This document shows positions 63,301-64,000 of a stretch of DNA of 64,000 nucleotides, piece after piece. Position numbers and translations under genes: made by a program. The DNA is taken from positions 62,001 through 126,000 of the forward strand of contig CANRBF010000007.1 in the NCBI GenBank assembly GCA_947628795.1, written 5' to 3'. This stretch comes from an uncultured Monoglobus sp. (GTDB lineage: Bacteria; Bacillota; Clostridia; Monoglobales; Monoglobaceae). The notes below the pieces were generated by a model that worked only from the letters and a program-made list of their open reading frames with translations, was not told the DNA's origin and searched no databases. The first letter of the stretch is position 1. Every line of letters begins with the position of its first letter.

Positions 63301-63533
63301 GTAAGAAGCGCTCCGTTTTTATATACGTTAAAGCTCACGCCGTCCGCGGACTCGTTTTCAAGCAGGCGCCACGAAAGATACACACCGCCGCTCGGGCTCA
63401 CCGCGCCTATCGCGCCGCGGCCGATGATCTCTTTTTGAGGCTCCTCCGCCGTCGCGTCGGCGGCCATAACCGAAGGCACCGCCGAAAAAATCACAAACAG
63501 CGCGAGAACAATACCAAACAATCTTTTTTTCAT
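60348..63533 (-). CDS. Secreted rhamnogalacturonan lyase (PL11) with added beta domains
   Basis: A 1061-residue exported enzyme. Signal peptide 1-24 (ending SVMAA). The PL11 propeller spans about 40-645, with DVDGDGVYEIILKWDPSNS, DYDGDGKAEVAMRTAPGS, GQGNHNLSVADIDNDGKDEIVYGSCAVDDDG and NQPPHQSYYIGYDMDL. A carboxypeptidase-regulatory-like domain follows (about 648-720, VTVEKNGYFTGYGKLTV), then a concanavalin-like binding region (about 730-965). The C-terminal module (about 970-1061) is related to that of the neighbouring PL11, with PYTINQV, NVTKNYS and VYIWNGFDEIKPI. No surface anchor is visible. It precedes the longer PL11 gene on the same strand by 56 bases, the gap being mostly the TAG array. 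The two catalytic domains are clear paralogues. Confidence 0.92.
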   Translation of the reverse strand: MKKRLFGIVLALFVIFSAVPSVMAADATAEEPQKEIIGRGAIGAVSPSGGVYLSWRLLENESADGVSFNVYKNGALLTNVKNTNFTDAEGSKTDVYNVSAVVGGAEGDKSSDIAILDGYANPGQENAPYAYFDIPVEAPPGGTFEKQWYPNPNDSKKYILQNVPDNYTYSPNDASAGDVDGDGVYEIILKWDPSNSRDNSQNGFTGNVYIDCYEYDGTKLWRIDLGRNIRAGAHYTQFQVYDYDGDGKAEVAMRTAPGSKDASGAYVTEVGVNDAIKNADNTKEYANSDGQVITNPEYLTIFSGETGMAMQTIEYEPKRGSASAWGKDSYGGRSERFLAGTAYLDGVHPSMIFARGYYQRSSMVAYDWDGKNLTRHWLLDSGMDSKNPFYGQGNHNLSVADIDNDGKDEIVYGSCAVDDDGTVAHSMGWGHGDALHVSDFDNDGEQEIFAPLEEKPNWGIGFREGGGNEIWHYDSGKDDGRGVMAYFSKKYGVLAWDGVLGIRTIDGTMISNVPKQDDPDSLTSANFNIYWDGDLCAEHFDGDRIQKFNDDNIAFERLLTFNDVGFNNTTKRNPCLQADLFGDWREELILRKSDNTGLRVFMSLCPTDYMFTTFLQDHQYRMAVAWQNTGYNQPPHQSYYIGYDMDLAYSSVTVKTADGIPIEGAEVAVGGKTAVTDQNGEAKLKLSVGEYDVTVEKNGYFTGYGKLTVADESVGAAAEIVLKPEYDIGETWSFNDLSAGTVFADGDSVKNESGAEIKVKHGTAALSGAFAPSIASRDDGDNYLKLTDVGEGQDGWVYSPEAPINCDKQIFEFDFMLGETTKGAQLLRVLDANNVPESLAYSGKDGRAFDIITGDNGTLKFTDYLSKGSSASSAKESGISGLTITPNKWYSLRAVYTRADDKVKVYAKDAASAEYEQLGVFTLGSTSPKGAVPKLSPTSVLTNTRGGDKTNLSIDNIFIGTVTDAPPKADHPYTINQVSISGGVTANVTKNYSSENEKDLIIAAAYDKESGALTGWNYAELVMSEGETRDIAVDLSPADTDEVSVYIWNGFDEIKPIAEKK

Positions 63534-63566
63534 ATCAAAACCTCCCTATTAAAACTTAGAAAAAAT

Positions 63567-64000
63567 TTAATCCACCAATACGGGGTTATGATTCTCTTTC
63601 CATGGAAGGCCGAACTTGTTGAGACCGTCCATAAACGGGTCGGGGTCCATTTCCTCAACGTTATAGACACCGGGCTTTTTCCACTTTCCCGTCAGAACCA
63701 TTGCCGCGCCTATCATGGCGGGCACTCCCGTGGTGTATGACACAGCCTGAGAGCCGACTTCCCTGTAGCACTCTTGGTGGTCGCAGATATTGTACAAATA
63801 ATAGTTCTTATCTTTGCCGTCTTTTTTGCCGCGGAATATGCAGCCGATGTTGGTCTTGCCCACAGTTCTCGGACCCAGAGACGCGGGATCGGGCAGCACG
63901 GCCTTCAAAAACTGCAGCGGCACTATCTCTTTTCCCTCGTACATGATAGGTTCGATCGAAGTCATGCCGACATTCTCAAGACATTTTAAGTGCGTCAGAT
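63567..64000 (-). CDS. Carboxynorspermidine synthase-like (saccharopine dehydrogenase family), 5' end outside window
   Basis: The last 144 codons are present, open to the window edge (the frame continues upstream as THLKCLENVG). The C-terminal region TVGKTNIGCIFRGKKDGKDKNYYLYNICDH, then EVGSQAVSYTTGVPAMIGA and KPGVYNVEEMDPDPFMDGLNKFGLPW, matches carboxynorspermidine/carboxyspermidine dehydrogenases. These condense a diamine with aspartate semialdehyde and NADPH in norspermidine or spermidine synthesis. The partner decarboxylase gene nspC is not in the window. A lysine-pathway saccharopine dehydrogenase is the alternative but fits less well. Confidence 0.85.
   Translation of the reverse strand, partial: LTHLKCLENVGMTSIEPIMYEGKEIVPLQFLKAVLPDPASLGPRTVGKTNIGCIFRGKKDGKDKNYYLYNICDHQECYREVGSQAVSYTTGVPAMIGAAMVLTGKWKKPGVYNVEEMDPDPFMDGLNKFGLPWKENHNPVLVD

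Overview
The window looks like chromosome of an anaerobic, spore-forming member of the Clostridia (Bacillota), probably a gut or rumen plant-fibre degrader. The evidence is a SCIFF peptide with its radical SAM maturase in the yajC neighbourhood, a SpoIVFB-type protease, a LysM-GH18 spore-lysis type enzyme, S-layer homology (SLH) surface proteins, strong AGGAGG ribosome sites, and sigma-A promoters that nearly all have a 17-base spacer. Very large secreted pectin and rhamnogalacturonan-I (RG-I) enzymes resemble what is described for Monoglobus-like bacteria; that placement is an inference. No rRNA, tRNA, CRISPR array or transposase was seen.

Layout. 1-7.6 kb: end of a ROK sugar kinase, an M18 aminopeptidase, a heterodimeric ABC exporter, and the SCIFF system (yajC, TIGR04086 protein, scfA, scfB on the minus strand up to 8.5 kb). 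8.7-15.4 kb: an operon of MarR regulator, double-length HlyD-type adaptor, MacB-type ATPase and permease, and an SLH protein. 15.4-22.3 kb: SpoIVFB with a small membrane partner, LarB, a sugar acetyltransferase, a small acidic protein beside a HerA-like ATPase, a secreted stalk-domain protein and a nitroreductase. 22.6-30.7 kb: one 2710-residue SLH-anchored pectin methylesterase / rhamnogalacturonan acetylesterase. 31-35 kb: YgiQ-type radical SAM protein, FolD and a lone tyrosine recombinase. 35.2-39.4 kb: a duplicated cassette of a PTP-like phosphatase followed by a STAS-kinase fusion. 39.5-50.3 kb: TcdA, serine acetyltransferase, LysM-GH18, a second type IIA topoisomerase pair, and a DUF4330 / O-antigen-ligase-like envelope group. 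50.4-55.5 kb: metal P-type ATPase, CNNM/CorC protein, L-fucose-isomerase-family protein. 55.6-63.5 kb: two large family-11 rhamnogalacturonan lyases, then the end of a carboxynorspermidine-synthase-like gene.

How the genes work together. The SLH-anchored esterase would de-methylate and de-acetylate pectin at the cell surface, and the two secreted PL11 enzymes would cut the RG-I backbone. A fucose-isomerase-family enzyme is nearby, although none of the monosaccharide uptake genes is here. The phosphatase/STAS-kinase cassettes are the best candidate for an undescribed system: each STAS domain keeps the phosphorylatable serine and is fused to its own kinase-fold domain, and each is paired with a phosphatase, one predicted cytoplasmic and one exported.

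A family of GC-rich palindromic intergenic repeats runs through the window (about 1.89, 5.73, 8.10, 18.08, 20.36, 30.74 and 60.31 kb). Most copies carry an unusual array of 7-base units ending in TAG. One copy supplies the stop codon of a gene and another touches the -35 box of a promoter.
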